Positions 16,219-25,257 of a stretch of DNA of 54,189 nt are shown in pieces. The translations under genes were made by a program, and so were the position numbers. This DNA is from Candidatus Alkanophaga volatiphilum. Its GTDB lineage: Archaea > Halobacteriota > Syntropharchaeia > Alkanophagales > B39-G2. The notes under the pieces are model-generated. The model made no database searches and was not told the DNA's origin. It saw only the letters and a list, made by a program, of their open reading frames with translations. Location of the stretch: positions 2,575 through 56,763 of the forward strand of contig JAPHEE010000009.1 in NCBI GenBank assembly GCA_029259545.1. The letters run 5' to 3'. The stretch's first letter is position 1. Each line of letters begins with the position of its first letter.

Positions 16219-17337
16219 ATGCGCGCCGGACTCGCAAGTCGCATAAAAGCTATAGAGATTTCAGGAATACGAAGGGCGTTCGAGGCTGCCAGCGGCGAAT
16301 TCATAAACTTGGGGCTTGGTGAGCCGGACTTCGACACGCCTCAACACATAAAAGAGGCGGCGATCGCTGCCATAAAAGATGGCTTCACCAGCTACACTTT
16401 TGGGAAGGGTATAGAGGAGCTGAGGGAGGCGATAAGCGAGAAGTTGCGCGAGGAAAACGGCATCGACGTGACGAAGGATGAGATAATAGTCACTTCCGGC
16501 GCAAGCGAGGCGCTGCACATAGCGATCCACACGCTCGTCGAGCGCGGCGATGAGGTTCTAATTCCAGACCCCGGCTTCGTCTCTTACGCAAACCTCGTAA
16601 AACTCGCCGAAGGAGCGCCGGTGAGCGTGCCGCTGCGCAAAGAGGACATGACGATGGACGTCAATGCTGCAAGCGAGCTTATTTCGGAGCGAACGAAAGC
16701 CATTATTCTAAACTCACCCGCAAACCCCACCGGCGCTGTGTTAAGCAAAGAGGACGTGAGAGCATTTGCGGAGCTCGCTGAAGACCACAACCTGCTCATC
16801 ATTTCGGACGAAGTTTACGAGAAGATAATTTACGAGGGCGAACACGCCAGCCCTGCGAGCTTCTACGAGAACGTCGTGACCGTAAATGCTGTCTCTAAAA
16901 CGTATGCGATGACGGGCTGGCGTCTTGGTTATTTAGCGGCGCCTCGCAGCCTCGTGGAGGAAATGCTAAAGATCCATCAGTATATTCAGGCGTGCGCCTC
17001 TTCGATTTCACAAAAAGCAGCGCTCGCTGCACTCACCGGCCCGCAGGACTGCGTCGCCGCGATGGTTCGGGAATTCAGAAAGCGGCGGGATTTCGTCGTC
17101 GAAGCGTTGGAAAGGCTTGGGTTGGAGTTTGCAAAGCCGAAAGGGGCGTTCTACGTCTTTCCAGAGGTGGAGGACGAAGATGACTTCGTGGAAAGAATGA
17201 GACGAAGGGGCGTCATCGTGACCCCAGGCTCGGCATTTGGAAAATACGGGAAGAACCACGTCAGGATATCCTATGCTGCAAGCCTTGAAGACTTGAAAGA
17301 GGCGTTTGCGCGGATGGAAGACATTATTAATAGGTAG
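16219..17337 (+). CDS. Class I/II aminotransferase (aspartate aminotransferase-like)
   Basis: PLP-dependent fold-type I aminotransferase of about 372 residues. Visible are INLGLGEPDFDTPQHIKEAA near the start, YTFGKGIEELREAIS, the PLP-binding IVTSGASEAL, NSPANPTGAV, IISDEVYEKI, and the Schiff-base Lys in NAVSKTYAMTGWRLGY near residue 230. C-terminal RISYA holds the substrate-carboxylate Arg. The best match is the archaeal aspartate/aromatic aminotransferase group, but the donor/acceptor pair is uncertain. ATG at 16219 follows a TTG, both in frame; the ATG is chosen. Confidence 0.9.
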   Translation: MRAGLASRIKAIEISGIRRAFEAASGEFINLGLGEPDFDTPQHIKEAAIAAIKDGFTSYTFGKGIEELREAISEKLREENGIDVTKDEIIVTSGASEALHIAIHTLVERGDEVLIPDPGFVSYANLVKLAEGAPVSVPLRKEDMTMDVNAASELISERTKAIILNSPANPTGAVLSKEDVRAFAELAEDHNLLIISDEVYEKIIYEGEHASPASFYENVVTVNAVSKTYAMTGWRLGYLAAPRSLVEEMLKIHQYIQACASSISQKAALAALTGPQDCVAAMVREFRKRRDFVVEALERLGLEFAKPKGAFYVFPEVEDEDDFVERMRRRGVIVTPGSAFGKYGKNHVRISYAASLEDLKEAFARMEDIINR

Positions 17338-17849
17338 AGACCTCTCCATTATTTTCCGAGCCCCACGGCATTGCTCCGTCCTTCATTCCACTTGGTATAT
17401 AATAGCCCAGTTGGTATTAAACTCCGTGATATTCAAGCAAAGATGGTACTGCAAGCGCTTGTTCATAGCTGGGATAGGCGAGCCTCTCCCGACTGGAGGC
17501 GGAGCTTCTTTAAGCCTCTCCGCTCCGCCTTATAGCCCCGCTCCGGAGCCTCACGACGTTCGGGCTGCTCATCTCAGCCCCTGACCGGAGCTGAGAATTG
17601 AAGCGAGCTATACGGTGTGGGCAGGCGTCGTGACGCCGGAGGGGAGCGTAGCTTCGTGCCGCACGCTTTCCAACCTCCCTCTAACTCCCAATGCCTCCGG
17701 TGGAAGCCCTGCCTCCAGTTGGGGAAGAGGTCACGAGCATGCGCTTGCGCGCTAACACTCGCGACATCTCAATTTTTCCTCTAACCCCTATCTTTTTCCA
17801 TCAATTCCGGTCAAAGTAGACGTTTAGCTTTCAAAACGCAGGAGATGAC
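17338..17849. other. Intergenic region with GC-rich palindromic sequence
   Basis: The first 120 bases are AT-richer with no ORF. Then come GC-rich inverted segments (GGCGGAGCTTCTTTAAGCCTCTCCGCTCCGCC near 17500) and a stretch resembling repeat B. The last 80 bases are pyrimidine-rich and lead to the ferredoxin gene. No coding sequence was recognised. Confidence 0.45.
17615..17745 (-). repeat. Possible degraded copy of repeat B
   Basis: In the same orientation as the 38.8 kb copy, the order GTGGG..GGGAGCG..GTCC/GTGCCGCAC..CCAACCTCCC..CCGGTGGA.GCCC..GAGGTCAC is preserved, with an extra ~12 bases inside. Identity is patchy, so this is tentative. Confidence 0.35.
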
Positions 17850-18374
17850 ATGAACCCAGACATGCTCCGTCCCTTTCCCACCCTTATGCACCAAATACGT
17901 TATCACTTGTCCACTCTGGTAATGGCAGTGATTTTAAGTTACGGATCCAAAAAGAAATCGATGCCAAAACGCCTTGTTATTAAGGACATAGAGAAGTGCG
18001 TGGGCTGTGGCGTGTGCATGTACGCATGCGCGAGGCGCAGCGCTAAGGACCCCGAAATAGGGATAGACCGCTCCGGCATACTGACGACCAGCTTGAGCGG
18101 CTTCGAGCGGGGCGCCACCGTCATCTTCTGCAGAGCTTGTGAGGAGCCGCCGTGCGTTCCGGTTTGTCCGACCGGCGCCCTGACGCCGAGAGCCGGCGGG
18201 GGCGTCTCCTACAAAGAGGACCTCTGCATCGCTTGCGGCAACTGCATAAAAGCGTGTAATATCGGCGCAATCTTCGAACGAAGCGACGGGAAGCCGGCGG
18301 TCTGCGTCCATTGTGGGTATTGCGCGAAGTTCTGCCCGCACGGCGTCCTCGCCTTCGAGGAGGTGCCGGCATGA
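17850..18374 (+). CDS. Polyferredoxin subunit (four 4Fe-4S) paired with aldehyde:ferredoxin oxidoreductase
   Basis: Electron-transfer protein with four Cys-rich groups: CVGCGVCMYAC, CRACEEPPCVPVC, CIACGNCIKAC and CVHCGYCAKFC, together 16 cysteines for four 4Fe-4S clusters. It should accept electrons from the AOR encoded next, whose ATG overlaps its stop (ATGA). Two starts are possible. ATG 17850 has AGGAGATG right upstream and adds 37 residues. ATG 17961 (MPKRLVIKDIEKCVGCG) matches the usual start of such ferredoxins and lies about 27 bases after ATTTTAAGT, as in a leaderless mRNA. I cannot decide; the longer form is listed. Confidence 0.85.
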   Translation: MNPDMLRPFPTLMHQIRYHLSTLVMAVILSYGSKKKSMPKRLVIKDIEKCVGCGVCMYACARRSAKDPEIGIDRSGILTTSLSGFERGATVIFCRACEEPPCVPVCPTGALTPRAGGGVSYKEDLCIACGNCIKACNIGAIFERSDGKPAVCVHCGYCAKFCPHGVLAFEEVPA

Positions 18375-20125
18375 ACGCAAGAACCAAAGTCCTGAAGATA
18401 GACCTTTCTCGGTACAAATACGAGGTTGAAGACCGGAGCGAGCTTTTCGAGCGGTGGCTAGGCGGCGTCGGCGTCGCCGTCCAGCTCCTGAGGGAGGAGA
18501 TGGACGTCGGAGCCGACCCTCTGAGCGAGGATAACGTCATCGTCTTCGCCATCGGACCCCTCACGCCCGCCTACCCCATGGCTTCGAAAACTGTTGCGCT
18601 CTTCAAAAGCCCCCTCACCGGGAACTTGGGCGAGAGCCATGCCGGCGGGCGGACGGCGACCAGCATCGCAAACGCAGGCTACGGCGCCATTATAATTAAG
18701 GGGGCGAGCAGGACGCCGGTCTATGTTGTCGTGGACAACGAAAAGGTGCACTTCAGGGACGCCCGTGGCATATGGGGCATCAAGAGCTCGCTGACCGCCG
18801 GCAGGATAATCGCCGAACGCGAAAAAGGGCGGGGCATGCGGACCGTCATGAGAATAGGCGGCGCCGGCGAGCGTCTCGTGCGTTACGCCTGCGTCACCAC
18901 CGAAACCTACAGGCACTTCGGGCGGCTCGGGCTCGGCGCCGTCTTCGGGAGCAAGAAGCTCAAAGCGCTCGTCGTCATCGGGCGCGGCTCGTACAAGCCC
19001 GCAGACGCCGCCGGCTACCGCAGAGTCTACGAGAAGATCTTCAGGACCGCTCTGGAGTCGGACGTGATGAACAAGTATCACCTGCTGGGCACGCCGGTGA
19101 ACGTGAACCCGCTGAACGAGCTGGGGGCGTTGCCTACGAGGAATTTGAAGGCTGCGAGGTTCGAGAAAGCGGAGGAGATAAGCGGGGAGGCGTTCGCAGA
19201 GTTCAACCTCGGACGACGAGTAGGTTGCAGCCACTGCCCGATCGCATGCATCCACATAGCGGTCCTCCGTGAACCCTACGAGGAAGAATCCTACTTCTAC
19301 AAGACGATAATGATTTCCTACGACTACGAGCCTATTTATGCGCTCGGCTCGATGTTGGGCGTAGGTAGCCGTGACGGTCTCCTGAAGCTGATCCACAGGG
19401 TCGAGGTTCTCGGGCTGGATGCGATGAGCACCGGCGTCTGCCTGGCGTGGGCGACGGAGGCTCTCGAAAAGGGCTTGATTTCGGAGGAGGACACTCTGGT
19501 GAGGCTGCGGTTCGGCGATCATGAGGCGTACTTGAGAGCCATGGACTTTCTGGTGGAGCAGCCGAACGACTTCTACAAGCACCTTGCGCAGGGCGTTGAG
19601 AAGGCTTCCGACGCCTACGGAGGTAAGGACTTTGCGCTGGCGTTCGGCGGGAACGAGATGCCGGGGTACCACGTCGGCTACGCCACGCACCTCGGCTACC
19701 TGATAGGGCTGCGGCACAGCCACCTCGACAACGCCGGCTACTCGCTCGACCAGAAAGCCGATGTGAGAGCTATGACGCCTAAGGAAATTGTAGACTCGCT
19801 GGTCGAGGAGGAGATATGGAGGCAGGTGCTTTCCAGCTTGGTCGTTTGTTTCTTCGCCCGTGGCGTTTATAAGCCGGGGACGGTCGTCGAGGCATTGGAG
19901 CCGTTGGGCATCAAAACAAGCGAGGAGGAGCTTCGGGAGCTTGGGAGGCGAATATATGCAGAGAAATTAAGGCTGAAAATGGACATGGGCTTCACTTTGG
20001 ACGCCTTAAGGCTTCCAAGGAGGATATTCGAAACTGAGACGCCGCATGGCATGCTAAAAGAGGAATTTTTCAGGGAAGCTTTGGACTACTATAAGCAGAA
20101 AATCGAGAATTTGATAATAAGTTAA
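18371..20125 (+). CDS. aor: Tungsten-dependent aldehyde:ferredoxin oxidoreductase
   Basis: AOR-family enzyme carrying a tungstopterin and one 4Fe-4S cluster that oxidises aldehydes to acids and reduces ferredoxin. The start MNARTKVLKIDLS at 18371 is the family N-terminus; the ORF extension to 18311 is discarded. Visible are WLGGVGVAVQLL, SKTVALFKSPLTGNLGESHAGGRTATSIANAGYGAIIIKGAS, GRLGLGAVFGSKKLKALVVIG, the cluster ligands CSHCPIAC with a later Cys in SSLVVCFFARG, and GLDAMSTGVCLAWATE. Its length of 584 residues is slightly short of the ~600 typical. It forms a two-gene unit with the polyferredoxin. The aldehyde is unknown. Confidence 0.92.
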   Translation: MNARTKVLKIDLSRYKYEVEDRSELFERWLGGVGVAVQLLREEMDVGADPLSEDNVIVFAIGPLTPAYPMASKTVALFKSPLTGNLGESHAGGRTATSIANAGYGAIIIKGASRTPVYVVVDNEKVHFRDARGIWGIKSSLTAGRIIAEREKGRGMRTVMRIGGAGERLVRYACVTTETYRHFGRLGLGAVFGSKKLKALVVIGRGSYKPADAAGYRRVYEKIFRTALESDVMNKYHLLGTPVNVNPLNELGALPTRNLKAARFEKAEEISGEAFAEFNLGRRVGCSHCPIACIHIAVLREPYEEESYFYKTIMISYDYEPIYALGSMLGVGSRDGLLKLIHRVEVLGLDAMSTGVCLAWATEALEKGLISEEDTLVRLRFGDHEAYLRAMDFLVEQPNDFYKHLAQGVEKASDAYGGKDFALAFGGNEMPGYHVGYATHLGYLIGLRHSHLDNAGYSLDQKADVRAMTPKEIVDSLVEEEIWRQVLSSLVVCFFARGVYKPGTVVEALEPLGIKTSEEELRELGRRIYAEKLRLKMDMGFTLDALRLPRRIFETETPHGMLKEEFFREALDYYKQKIENLIIS

Positions 20126-20140
20126 GGAAAAAACCGAAGC

Positions 20141-20587
20141 CTAGTATCTGAACCTCTCACTCAGCCATTTTTCGACAACTTCTCTCGCGAGTTTTCGTTC
20201 TATCGTCGCATATAAGACGTTCACAACGCCAAGGAGCTCGCCCCGCCGCACGAAGCCATTACTTATCGGGTGAAAGAGCGCTTCTTCGAAAACTCTCTTG
20301 TCTTCTACGAGTTTCGGCTTGCCGACGCCGACTAACGCGGGCACGAAGCCAAGAGCATGCCGCATCACCGAGCACGGCATTATTATCGCGCGCTCTGGAA
20401 CTTCGATCCTCTCGATTTTTATGCTGACAACCTCGTTCGCCCGCACCTCCTTGTCCTCGCTCGCGATGACCATCTGCCACTCACCCTTGGGACCCGCACT
20501 GTAGCTGTAGGGGAACGCCTCCGTAACAAGCCGCTCAAGCTCCCCTCCCACTCTATTTTTCCAGTAAACAAGCTCTATCTTCGGCAT
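20141..20587 (-). CDS. Archaeal DUF22-family protein
   Basis: Soluble protein of 148 residues matching the archaeal DUF22 pattern: WQMVIASEDKEVRANEVVSIKIERIEVPERAIIMPCSVMRHALGFVPALVGVGKPKLVE and then RRGELLGVVNVL. Function is unknown. The ORF starts at 20626, but ATG 20587 (MPKIELVYWKN) is chosen because GCTTAAAAACC lies about 27 bases before it, the spacing of a leaderless archaeal transcript. It is convergent with the AOR gene. Confidence 0.8.
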   Translation of the reverse strand: MPKIELVYWKNRVGGELERLVTEAFPYSYSAGPKGEWQMVIASEDKEVRANEVVSIKIERIEVPERAIIMPCSVMRHALGFVPALVGVGKPKLVEDKRVFEEALFHPISNGFVRRGELLGVVNVLYATIERKLAREVVEKWLSERFRY

Positions 20588-20671
20588 GAGGATAGGGTTA
20601 GAAGTCCGGTTTTTAAGCTTTACCATTGGAATGCGATAACAGGGTCAGGAATTGATGAAAGCAAAAAGCAA

Positions 20672-20977
20672 CTAACGCCTCAGCAGCTCCTTTAAGAGCG
20701 AGTAGAGCAAGTAAGGGAGAGAAAAGACGAACGCACCGAACATGTAGCAGCCGAGACAGCTGACCTGCCTCCCGCCGGGGCGAGGTTCCGACACGGGACG
20801 GGCAGCTTGCGGAGACCGCATACGGCTCGGTCAGGGAGCCGTCCTCAGTCAGCATTTAGCTGACCGAATCATCGAAAAGTTAGAAGGAAGGAATAAAATG
20901 TTTCGGAAAGCGGGCTTTCCTCCCCTTAGAGGCTTCCAGCCCGCAGGAGGTGTGAGAAAGACCTTGAGCCAGAGCAT
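20672..20977 (-). pseudogene. Small single-TM membrane protein ORF interrupted by element A copy 2
   Basis: Outside the element the minus strand reads MLWLKVFL, then GCYMFGAFVFSLPYLLYSLLKELLRR and a stop. Removing 201 bp, including one copy of a 4-bp flanking repeat (TCTC), joins them in frame as a 34-residue protein with one hydrophobic helix and a basic end. GCGGTGAG lies upstream as a ribosome-binding site. The small protein itself is not recognised. Confidence 0.5.
20758..20957 (-). mobile_element. Short structured element, family A copy 2
   Basis: Reverse-complement match of 2312-2507 over about 200 bp. Read on the minus strand it runs TCTCACACCTCCTGCGGGCTGGAAGCC ... GGCAGGTCAGCTG. The middle hairpin here is GGTCAGC-TAAAT-GCTGACT, different in sequence from copy 1 but still paired, indicating that structure is conserved. 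It is flanked by TCTC on both sides. No ORF. Confidence 0.75.
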
Positions 20978-21030
20978 CTTCCATCTCACCGCCGTCACGA
21001 CGTGCCGCAGTGCTCCACCTCTGCTCAGAA

Positions 21031-21103
21031 CGCCCGGGTCGGGATTTGAACCCGAGTCGGAGCCTCGACAGGGCTCCATGATAGACCCCTACACCACCCG
21101 GGC
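21031..21103 (-). tRNA. tRNA-Asp (GTC)
   Basis: Acceptor GCCCGGG/CCCGGGC with G discriminator, anticodon stem GAGCC/GGCTC with loop CTGTCGA giving anticodon GTC, and T-arm TCGGG-TTCAAAT-CCCGA. Confidence 0.93.
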
Positions 21104-21299
21104 ATCGTTTTGAGATTGATGAGGGGTTAATAAATACTTTTGACTCCATGCTTCTTAAACCCCTCCTGAGGGCATCATTTCCCGCCGCCTTTTTCTTTTG
21201 GCACCGTTGTTAAAGCATACAATAAAGCATATAATTCTGCACATGTGATCATGACGAACACTTTTTTGCCTACGCAACCAACTAAAATGGGGAGGTAAG

Positions 21300-21854
21300 A
21301 TGCGATCTTTCATCGCTATCGACATGTCCGACGAGCTGAAGCGCGAAATAGCAGAAATACAAGAAGAGTTTCGGTTTTTAAGAGGTGTTAAATTTGTGAA
21401 GCCGGAGCAGGCGCATCTGACGCTGAAGTTCTTAGGCGAGGTGCCGGAGAGCAGGATAAACGCCTTGAAGAGGGCTTTAGATGAAGTGCGTGCAGAGGCT
21501 TTTGAAATGCAGCTGCGAGGTGTCGGCGTCTTCCCTAATGAAAGACGTATAAGAGTCATCTGGGTGGGCGTTGAGGATTCGGCGGCACTAAACGCTCTGC
21601 ATGCGGAAATCGAAGCGAGACTGAATAGGTTAGGATTCAGAAGAGAGCCACTGAGCCCGCACGTAACGCTATGCAGGGTGAAAAGCATGAGCGGTGAGGA
21701 GAAAAGCCTTACGCTAAAGAAACTCGGCGAGCTTTCCGACAAAAACTTCGGAAAAATGCTTGTCAGCGAGGTGAAGCTCAAAAAGAGCGTGCTCACGCCG
21801 AAAGGACCGATATATGAGGACGTGTACATCAAAACTTTAAGTAGGGAAGGATGA
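21300..21854 (+). CDS. thpR: RNA 2',3'-cyclic phosphodiesterase (LigT family)
   Basis: 2H-phosphoesterase of 184 residues that opens 2',3'-cyclic phosphates on RNA. The two catalytic HxTx motifs are visible as HLTLKFLGEV near residue 40 and HVTLCRVKS near 121. FIAIDMSDELKREIAE is the typical N-terminus. GGGGAGGT lies right before the ATG. Its stop overlaps the start of xseA (ATGA), so the three genes thpR-xseA-xseB form one operon. Confidence 0.92.
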   Translation: MRSFIAIDMSDELKREIAEIQEEFRFLRGVKFVKPEQAHLTLKFLGEVPESRINALKRALDEVRAEAFEMQLRGVGVFPNERRIRVIWVGVEDSAALNALHAEIEARLNRLGFRREPLSPHVTLCRVKSMSGEEKSLTLKKLGELSDKNFGKMLVSEVKLKKSVLTPKGPIYEDVYIKTLSREG

Positions 21855-23221
21855 GAAGGAGGCGTACATTAGCGGATTTCCTATATTTTGAGGAAGAAAC
21901 GGGAGCCGAGGAGCAGTCTGTGGAGCGTAGTTCTCCTGAAGCTGAAAACAATACCGAGGTTGGACCGTTCATTGCCAACACGGAGGCGGAGCGCCGTCTC
22001 GACGTTCATATCTTCACGGTTGGGGAGCTCACGAAGTACATAAAGGGTATGTTGGAGAGTGACGAGCTCCTAGGCGACGTTTATGTCCGCGGCGAGGTCT
22101 CCAACTTCAGACAGCCAACTTCTGGGCACATGTATTTCACGCTTAAAGATGAGGCTGCGGAGCTTGAGTGCGTGATGTTCCGTCGTGAAAATGCAGCGCT
22201 CAGCTTCATCCCCGAAGACGGCATGAAAGTCATAGCCCGTGGCAGCATCGGCGTCTATGAGCGGCGGGGCAGATACGAGCTTTACGTAAAGGAGCTGAAA
22301 AAAGAGGGTTTGGGCGAGCTGTACCTAGAATTTGAGAGGCTTAAGGAGAAGCTCAGAAGCGAAGGGCTTTTTGATGCGGCTCGCAAGCGTCCGCTGCCGA
22401 AGTTTCCGAGGCGCATAGGTATAATCACGTCGCCGACCGGCGCCGCGATCCGAGACATGCTGAAGATAATAGGGAAGCGGTATCCGAACGTTCATGTTTT
22501 AATAAGTCCTGTGAAGGTGCAAGGCGAGGAGGCGCCGCTTGAAATAGCCAATGCAATAAAATTGATGAATCACGTGAGTGAGACGCTTTACCCTATAGAC
22601 GTGCTGATCGTGGGGCGGGGCGGCGGCTCCATAGAGGAACTTTGGGCTTTTAATGAAGAAGTCGTCGCGAGAGCGATCTACGAATCGAAAATCCCAATAA
22701 TCTCGGCGGTCGGGCATGAGATAGATTTTACGATTGCGGACTTCGCCGCAGACCGCCGGGCAGCGACGCCATCCGAAGCCGCCGAAATCGTCGTCCCGGA
22801 TATGCGAGAGCTGAAGAAACGCTTAGAAACTCTGGAAATAAGGCTTCGTCAGAGCGTCCTGAAAAAGCTTGAGGTTTACAAGAAGCGGCTGGAAAGCGTA
22901 GAACGCAGCACTGTCTTCAGGAAGCCCACTGAGAGATTGGACAAGTACAGGCAGCAAGTGGATGAGCTGAAGAGCAGGATGCTCGCTGCCCTTTCGCACC
23001 ACCTCAAGCTAAAGAAGAGCATGTTACAAGGCGTCGCCGGGAAGCTTGACGCCCTCAGCCCACTTGCGGTGCTCGGTCGCGGGTTCGGCGCATGTTTGCG
23101 GCTCGACGGTAGTGTCGTGCGCAGTGTTGAGGACGTGAGCGTCGGCGACGCCGTCAGAATATTGCTGAGCGATGGAGAATTGCTGGTTGAGGTAAAAAGT
23201 AAAAGTAGGAGGGGTGCTTGA
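21851..23221 (+). CDS. xseA: Exodeoxyribonuclease VII large subunit
   Basis: Catalytic subunit of the single-strand DNA exonuclease VII. Residues ~50-150 form the OB-fold (FTVGELTKYIKGMLESDELLGDVYVRGEVSNFRQPTSGHMYFTLKDE). The catalytic core follows with FPRRIGIITSPTGAAIRDMLKII, DVLIVGRGGGSIEELWAFNEE and ISAVGHEIDFTIADFAADRRAATPSEAAE, then a coiled coil and the closing LGRGFG segment. It has 456 residues, with an acidic N-terminal extension of ~45 beyond the usual start. The enzyme is bacterial in origin and known only in some archaea, mostly methanogen relatives, which suggests ancient transfer. It overlaps both neighbours. Confidence 0.95.
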   Translation: MRRRRTLADFLYFEEETGAEEQSVERSSPEAENNTEVGPFIANTEAERRLDVHIFTVGELTKYIKGMLESDELLGDVYVRGEVSNFRQPTSGHMYFTLKDEAAELECVMFRRENAALSFIPEDGMKVIARGSIGVYERRGRYELYVKELKKEGLGELYLEFERLKEKLRSEGLFDAARKRPLPKFPRRIGIITSPTGAAIRDMLKIIGKRYPNVHVLISPVKVQGEEAPLEIANAIKLMNHVSETLYPIDVLIVGRGGGSIEELWAFNEEVVARAIYESKIPIISAVGHEIDFTIADFAADRRAATPSEAAEIVVPDMRELKKRLETLEIRLRQSVLKKLEVYKKRLESVERSTVFRKPTERLDKYRQQVDELKSRMLAALSHHLKLKKSMLQGVAGKLDALSPLAVLGRGFGACLRLDGSVVRSVEDVSVGDAVRILLSDGELLVEVKSKSRRGA

Positions 23222-23463
23222 TGGAACTGAGTTTTGAAGATGCATTACGGCGGCTTGAGGAAATTGTGGAGCTGTTAGAGCAAGGCGACCTGCCGTTGGA
23301 GGAAGCATTAAAACTTTTCGAAGAGGGGATTGTGCTCTGCCGGTTTTGCAACAAGAAGCTTGACGAGGCGGAATATAGAGTTGAAATGCTCGTGAGTGAG
23401 GGCGGAGAAGTGAAAACGGAAAAATTCGAATGGGATCGAGGCGGGCGGCAGGAGACCGACTAA
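23221..23463 (+). CDS. xseB: Exodeoxyribonuclease VII small subunit
   Basis: Small helical subunit (80 residues) that binds the coiled coil of XseA. The family core is clear: SFEDALRRLEEIVELLEQGDLPLEEALKLFEEGIVLCRFCNKKLDEAEYRVEML. The ATG overlaps the last base of the xseA stop (TGATG), indicating translational coupling. A charged tail (EKFEWDRGGRQETD) ends it. Confidence 0.93.
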   Translation: MELSFEDALRRLEEIVELLEQGDLPLEEALKLFEEGIVLCRFCNKKLDEAEYRVEMLVSEGGEVKTEKFEWDRGGRQETD

Positions 23464-23471
23464 GGAACTAG

Positions 23472-24158
23472 CTATTCCAGTATGATCAGGGAATCGGCGG
23501 CAACGACGCCCTTACCCCGCTCCCTTACGAACAGTGGGTTTATGTCAAGCTCTTTTATTTCAAGATGCTCAGTCACGAGCTCTGAAACTTTGAGAAGGAC
23601 GTCAACGAGCGCCTCCACGTCGGCAGGCGGTACATTGCGGTAGCCTCTGAGTATCTTGTAGCCCTTTATCTCTTGGATCATCTCCTCAGCATCCTTCCGC
23701 TCTATAGGGCAGATCCTAAGCGAGATGTCTTCGAGGACTTCCGTGAAGATGCCACCTAGTCCAAAGAGGATCGTTGGCCCGAAGATTTCATCTTTTTTCG
23801 AGCCGACGAGCGTTTCGACGCCGCCTTCTACCATCTCCTGAACTAAGAACAAAGGCTCGATGTCTTGCGCCTTCGCCCTTTCAGAAATAGCTTCGTAGGC
23901 AGCGAGCAACTGCTTATCATCCTCGATGCCCACGTGGACGCCGCCGAAATCCTGCTTGTGCGTGACCTCGTGCGAGCAGATTTTCAGGACGACCGGATAG
24001 CCGATTTCCTTGGCAGCTTCCAGAGCTTCCTCCTTCGTGCTTACTACTTTTTCTCTGGTTATTGGGATGCCACGCTCCGCGAGTATTAGCTTCGACTCGT
24101 GCTCATTGAGAACTTTCCTTCCTTCACTGAGGGCGGCTTCGATTATCTTTTGTATCAT
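23472..24158 (-). CDS. acdB: Acetate/acyl-CoA ligase (ADP-forming), beta subunit
   Basis: ATP-grasp beta subunit of archaeal ADP-forming acyl-CoA synthetase, which makes ATP from acyl-CoA. It has 228 residues. Visible are the N-terminal GRKVLNEHESKLILAERGIPITRE, IGYPVVLKICSHEVTHKQDFGGVHVGI, LVQEMVEGGVETLVGSKKDEIFGPTILFGLGGIFTEVLEDISLRICPI, and ELDINPLFVRERGKGVVAADSLIIL. The alpha subunit is not in the window. Its start is 1 base from the ftsZ2 stop, so it is probably co-transcribed with ftsZ2, an odd pairing. The acyl substrate is not clear. Confidence 0.9.
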   Translation of the reverse strand: MIQKIIEAALSEGRKVLNEHESKLILAERGIPITREKVVSTKEEALEAAKEIGYPVVLKICSHEVTHKQDFGGVHVGIEDDKQLLAAYEAISERAKAQDIEPLFLVQEMVEGGVETLVGSKKDEIFGPTILFGLGGIFTEVLEDISLRICPIERKDAEEMIQEIKGYKILRGYRNVPPADVEALVDVLLKVSELVTEHLEIKELDINPLFVRERGKGVVAADSLIILE

Positions 24159-24159
24159 T

Positions 24160-25257
24160 TTAAATCATCCTTATGAGCGAACTTACATCACTCGTCGGAC
24201 TGCTTTTCTGCGGCACACTGACTTCCATCTCCTCTTCTTCCAACCTCTTGCTGTAGGCAACACTCTCCTCCACGCCCGTCATTATGGCGGTTACCTTAAC
24301 GCGCCCGCTGTAGTTTTCGTCGATTCTCGCACCCCATATAACCGTGGCGTTCGGATCGATCTCATAGGTTAGGAGCTTCACGATGTCGTCAGCTTCCTTT
24401 ATCGTGAGGTCAGGACCGCCGGTGATGTGCACCAAGCTGCCTTTTGCGCCTCTGTAATCCAAGTCGAGGAACGGATGACCGAGCGCCGCTCTGACCACCT
24501 CTTCAGCTTTATTTTGCGACTTCGACGTCTCGCCGACGAGCATGACGGCGACCCCCTTAAACCGCATCACCGCCCGTAGGTCGGCGAAATCTAAGTTTAT
24601 CAGTGAGGGCTGCGTGATCGTCTCGGTGATCCCCTTCACGGTGTCTGCTATTATCATGTCCATTACCTTAAATGCCTCCTCCACAGGCAGGTTCGGCACG
24701 TACTGCAGAAGCTTCTCGTTGTCGAGCACGATGACAGTATCCGCAAACTTCTTCAGCTCCTCAATTCCATCCTGCGCCTTCTTTATCCTCGCCCTCTCTG
24801 CCTTAAACGGCGAGGAAACCATAGCCACGACGATCGCGCCAAAATCCTTGGCAATCTCGGCTACGACGGGCGCAGCGCCCGTGCCGGTGCCGCCGCCCAT
24901 CCCGGCGGTGATGAATACAAGGTCCTTACCCCTGAGCGCATCCTCGATGACCGATTTATCCATCTCAGCGGCTTTCTTCCCAATCTCAGGCTCACCGCCC
25001 GTGCCCAAGCCTCTTGTCAAAGCCTTGCCTATCAGTATTTTCTTCTGCGCCTTTGTGTTATCGAGATGCAATTTGTCGGTGTTTATTGCAATCCGGTCCG
25101 CGCCTTTCACATCTAACTCCTCAAGCCGGCTTATCGTGTTGTTCCCGGCGCCGCCGATCCCCACAACTGCGATCCGGGGAACCCCGAAAAGTTGCGGCTC
25201 CGGCTCGTTGGCCTTGCTCGTGTCGTTCCCGAATATCATCCCCAACTCATTTACCAA
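24160..25257 (-). CDS. ftsZ2: Cell-division GTPase FtsZ (FtsZ2 type)
   Basis: Tubulin-family GTPase that forms the division ring at the membrane. It has 365 residues. Motifs: [15 protein letters not shown] near 29, NTDKLHLD, the tubulin signature [18 protein letters not shown] near 115, [14 protein letters not shown] with the catalytic T7 loop, and the C-terminal tail [14 protein letters not shown], likely the partner-binding peptide. The tail and lack of the secE-spt5 neighbourhood place it as the FtsZ2 paralogue; FtsZ1 is at 28 kb. Confidence 0.93.
   Translation of the reverse strand: MVNELGMIFGNDTSKANEPEPQLFGVPRIAVVGIGGAGNNTISRLEELDVKGADRIAINTDKLHLDNTKAQKKILIGKALTRGLGTGGEPEIGKKAAEMDKSVIEDALRGKDLVFITAGMGGGTGTGAAPVVAEIAKDFGAIVVAMVSSPFKAERARIKKAQDGIEELKKFADTVIVLDNEKLLQYVPNLPVEEAFKVMDMIIADTVKGITETITQPSLINLDFADLRAVMRFKGVAVMLVGETSKSQNKAEEVVRAALGHPFLDLDYRGAKGSLVHITGGPDLTIKEADDIVKLLTYEIDPNATVIWGARIDENYSGRVKVTAIMTGVEESVAYSKRLEEEEMEVSVPQKSSPTSDVSSLIRMI

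Noticed and set aside
18458-19723. 421-residue minus-strand ORF opposite the AOR gene
   Set aside because: Shadow frame with no recognisable domain; the opposite strand encodes AOR.
23865-24372. Plus-strand ORFs opposite acdB and the ftsZ2 end
   Set aside because: Shadow frames without domain content; the minus-strand genes are clear.
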